This document shows, piece by piece, positions 55,321-56,306 of a DNA stretch of 56,306 nucleotides (within the stretch, counting starts at the first letter, position 1; the number at the start of each line of letters is the position of its first letter). Origin of the DNA: Crocinitomicaceae bacterium (GTDB lineage: Bacteria; Bacteroidota; Bacteroidia; Flavobacteriales_D; Crocinitomicaceae); contig QKAV01000050.1 in the NCBI GenBank assembly GCA_003247185.1, positions 1 through 56,306 of the forward strand, given 5' to 3'. The notes below the pieces were generated by a model. It was not told where the DNA came from. It was given only the letters and a program-made list of their open reading frames with translations, and made no database searches. The position numbers were made by a program, and so were the translations under genes.

Positions 55321-56145
55321 TTACGCTGTTTTACGAGGATCATAGTTACGAAGGTATCTCCAAATATGCAACGCGCTTTCAAATAATCTCCATTCTGATT
55401 TTAATTCTTCCCAATCATACCAAAAGATTTTCACTTCTCCCGGTCTGTTTTTTCCGATATACAGATTAAAGCCACATGCACCATCTTTCTTCTTCGGAAA
55501 ATCTCCATATTTCGCCTTGTAATATGCTGCAATTTGCGTAGGATGGAATTGATACGGTTTCGTTGGTAGATTTCCGCATGTCTTAAAATCGCCTATACCT
55601 TGTTTCGTGAAATCAGTGCTTTTGAACGCACAATCGCATCTCCCTGCATATCCTTCTTTTACATTTACTAGCGTAATTTCAGAATCAGTAACTTCGATTC
55701 CTTCCGAGCGTAATAGTTCAAGTGTTGGTTCTACAAACTCGGAAATCTTGAACGTTCCAGCGTCAACAGTGACATCAATGTCATTGTATGACCCGTGATT
55801 GAAATACGCCTCAATTGCATCGTGAATGCTCGAACCAACATCAAGCGCATCGCGTGACGGTTTAAACGCTTCTGAGATTACGTATGAGTGATAGTCATCG
55901 TAAGAAACCAATAATCGTTTATCATGTGCATTTACTGATAAATCTAGATATTCATACGCGGCTTTCGTAATTTGATTTTGCTTCCAAATGTTGATTGCTG
56001 GATTCTCGAATATATCAAGCACTCCAGTAACCGATGGAAGTAATTCGAGCTTCTTCATGTCTCGAATTGTCGTTGGTCTAGTTCCACCGCCAGACTTATT
56101 TTCTACTTCGTGCTGTGGTTTTCCGTCAAGTGTGTAAGCATGCAT
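55321..56145 (-). CDS. PD-(D/E)XK exonuclease (Cas4/RecB-like)
   Basis: A 274-aa protein. 'SSIHDAIEAYFNHG' (His-containing motif about residue 107) is followed by 'EVTDSEITLVNVKEGYAGRC' and 'CDCAFKSTDFTKQGIGDFKT', giving the E/D ... D-F-K core of RecB/Cas4-type nucleases, and 'HPTQIAAYYKAKYGDF' (Q-x-x-x-Y motif). It is preceded by AACAGGTAATATA. Phage examples are recombination exonucleases. Beside the primase-helicase it fits replication-recombination. Confidence 0.85.
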   Translation of the reverse strand: MHAYTLDGKPQHEVENKSGGGTRPTTIRDMKKLELLPSVTGVLDIFENPAINIWKQNQITKAAYEYLDLSVNAHDKRLLVSYDDYHSYVISEAFKPSRDALDVGSSIHDAIEAYFNHGSYNDIDVTVDAGTFKISEFVEPTLELLRSEGIEVTDSEITLVNVKEGYAGRCDCAFKSTDFTKQGIGDFKTCGNLPTKPYQFHPTQIAAYYKAKYGDFPKKKDGACGFNLYIGKNRPGEVKIFWYDWEELKSEWRLFESALHIWRYLRNYDPRKTA

Positions 56146-56306
56146 TATATTACCTGTTTGTGTGTGTTAAGTATTCCAAATCGATCTTTTAATACTCTAA
56201 AAATCGGACGTTTCAAAAACAAACTTTTACCGCACAAGATTACAATTCAATATTTATATATTTCATTAATATTTAGTATATTAATATCGTGTAATTTTAT
56301 TTTCTT
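56146..56306 (-). other. Noncoding right edge / promoter-like AT-rich stretch
   Basis: 161 bases with no clear gene; an AT-rich part (56250-56306) with several TATTAAT/ATATTAAT repeats could hold a promoter for the replication genes. A ~30-codon minus-strand ORF (CGKSLFLKRPIFRVLKDRFG...) ends just before the exonuclease ATG but I cannot support a start. Confidence 0.3.

Noticed and set aside
1-56306. Integrase, integron integrase, reverse transcriptase, template repeat, repressor, endolysin
   Set aside because: Looked for their motifs in the predicted proteins; none could be supported in this window.
1-56306. CRISPR array
   Set aside because: The repeats found (attC, phased AT units) lack regular spacers of CRISPR length and no cas gene is present.

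Overview
This window is part of a tailed bacteriophage (or prophage) genome. It is AT-rich and tightly packed, and every gene I accept is on the minus strand, so transcription runs from high to low coordinates. The tail module (tip protein J, NlpC/P60-like and DUF1833-type tip proteins, tape measure, frameshifted G/GT chaperones, gpV-like tube protein) indicates a long non-contractile tail, i.e. a siphovirus of the lambda/HK97 kind. I see no integrase, repressor, endolysin or reverse transcriptase. The host cannot be named from sequence. Shine-Dalgarno sites of the AAGGAAA type, lipobox lipoproteins and integron-type attC sites suggest a Gram-negative host.

Layout in the direction of transcription. 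56.1-47.4 kb: replication and nucleic-acid enzymes (Cas4/RecB-type exonuclease, TOPRIM primase-helicase, C5- and N-methyltransferases, SNF2-like helicase, endonuclease VII, YopX-like, DUF4406). 47.2-45.2 kb: nucleotide kinase, Rnl2-type RNA ligase, MazG. 45.1-44.2 kb: remnants of a nucleotidyltransferase and a PLD-type gene, then the small terminase. 44.2-42.7 kb: a cluster of small genes separated by attC-like sites. 42.6-34.8 kb: portal, a secreted structural-like protein, HTH-phosphoesterase, SPP1 gp7-like head protein, DUF1353, large terminase. 34.75-31.7 kb: a second attC cluster. 31.7-20.4 kb: about 35 small accessory genes, with a candidate origin/regulatory region at 25.8-26.3 kb, an SPFH lipoprotein, a signal-peptidase-like lipoprotein and a tRNA-like gene. 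19.6-13.6 kb: prohead protease, decoration protein, major capsid protein and head-tail connectors. 13.6-0 kb: receptor-binding fibre with a diversity-generating-retroelement-like variable end, then the tail genes.

The most unusual content is (1) fifteen attC-like integron recombination sites in two clusters flanking the portal-to-terminase block, several with a start codon inside the folded site; (2) a family of T7A7-TTGACT promoters whose -10 element lies exactly 6 nt before an ATG, predicting leaderless mRNAs; (3) a pseudoknot-capable leader over the start codon of a putative replication protein, beside 10-bp phased repeats; and (4) a variable-region tail fibre without a reverse transcriptase in view. 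All functional calls come from reading motifs by eye; no database search was run.
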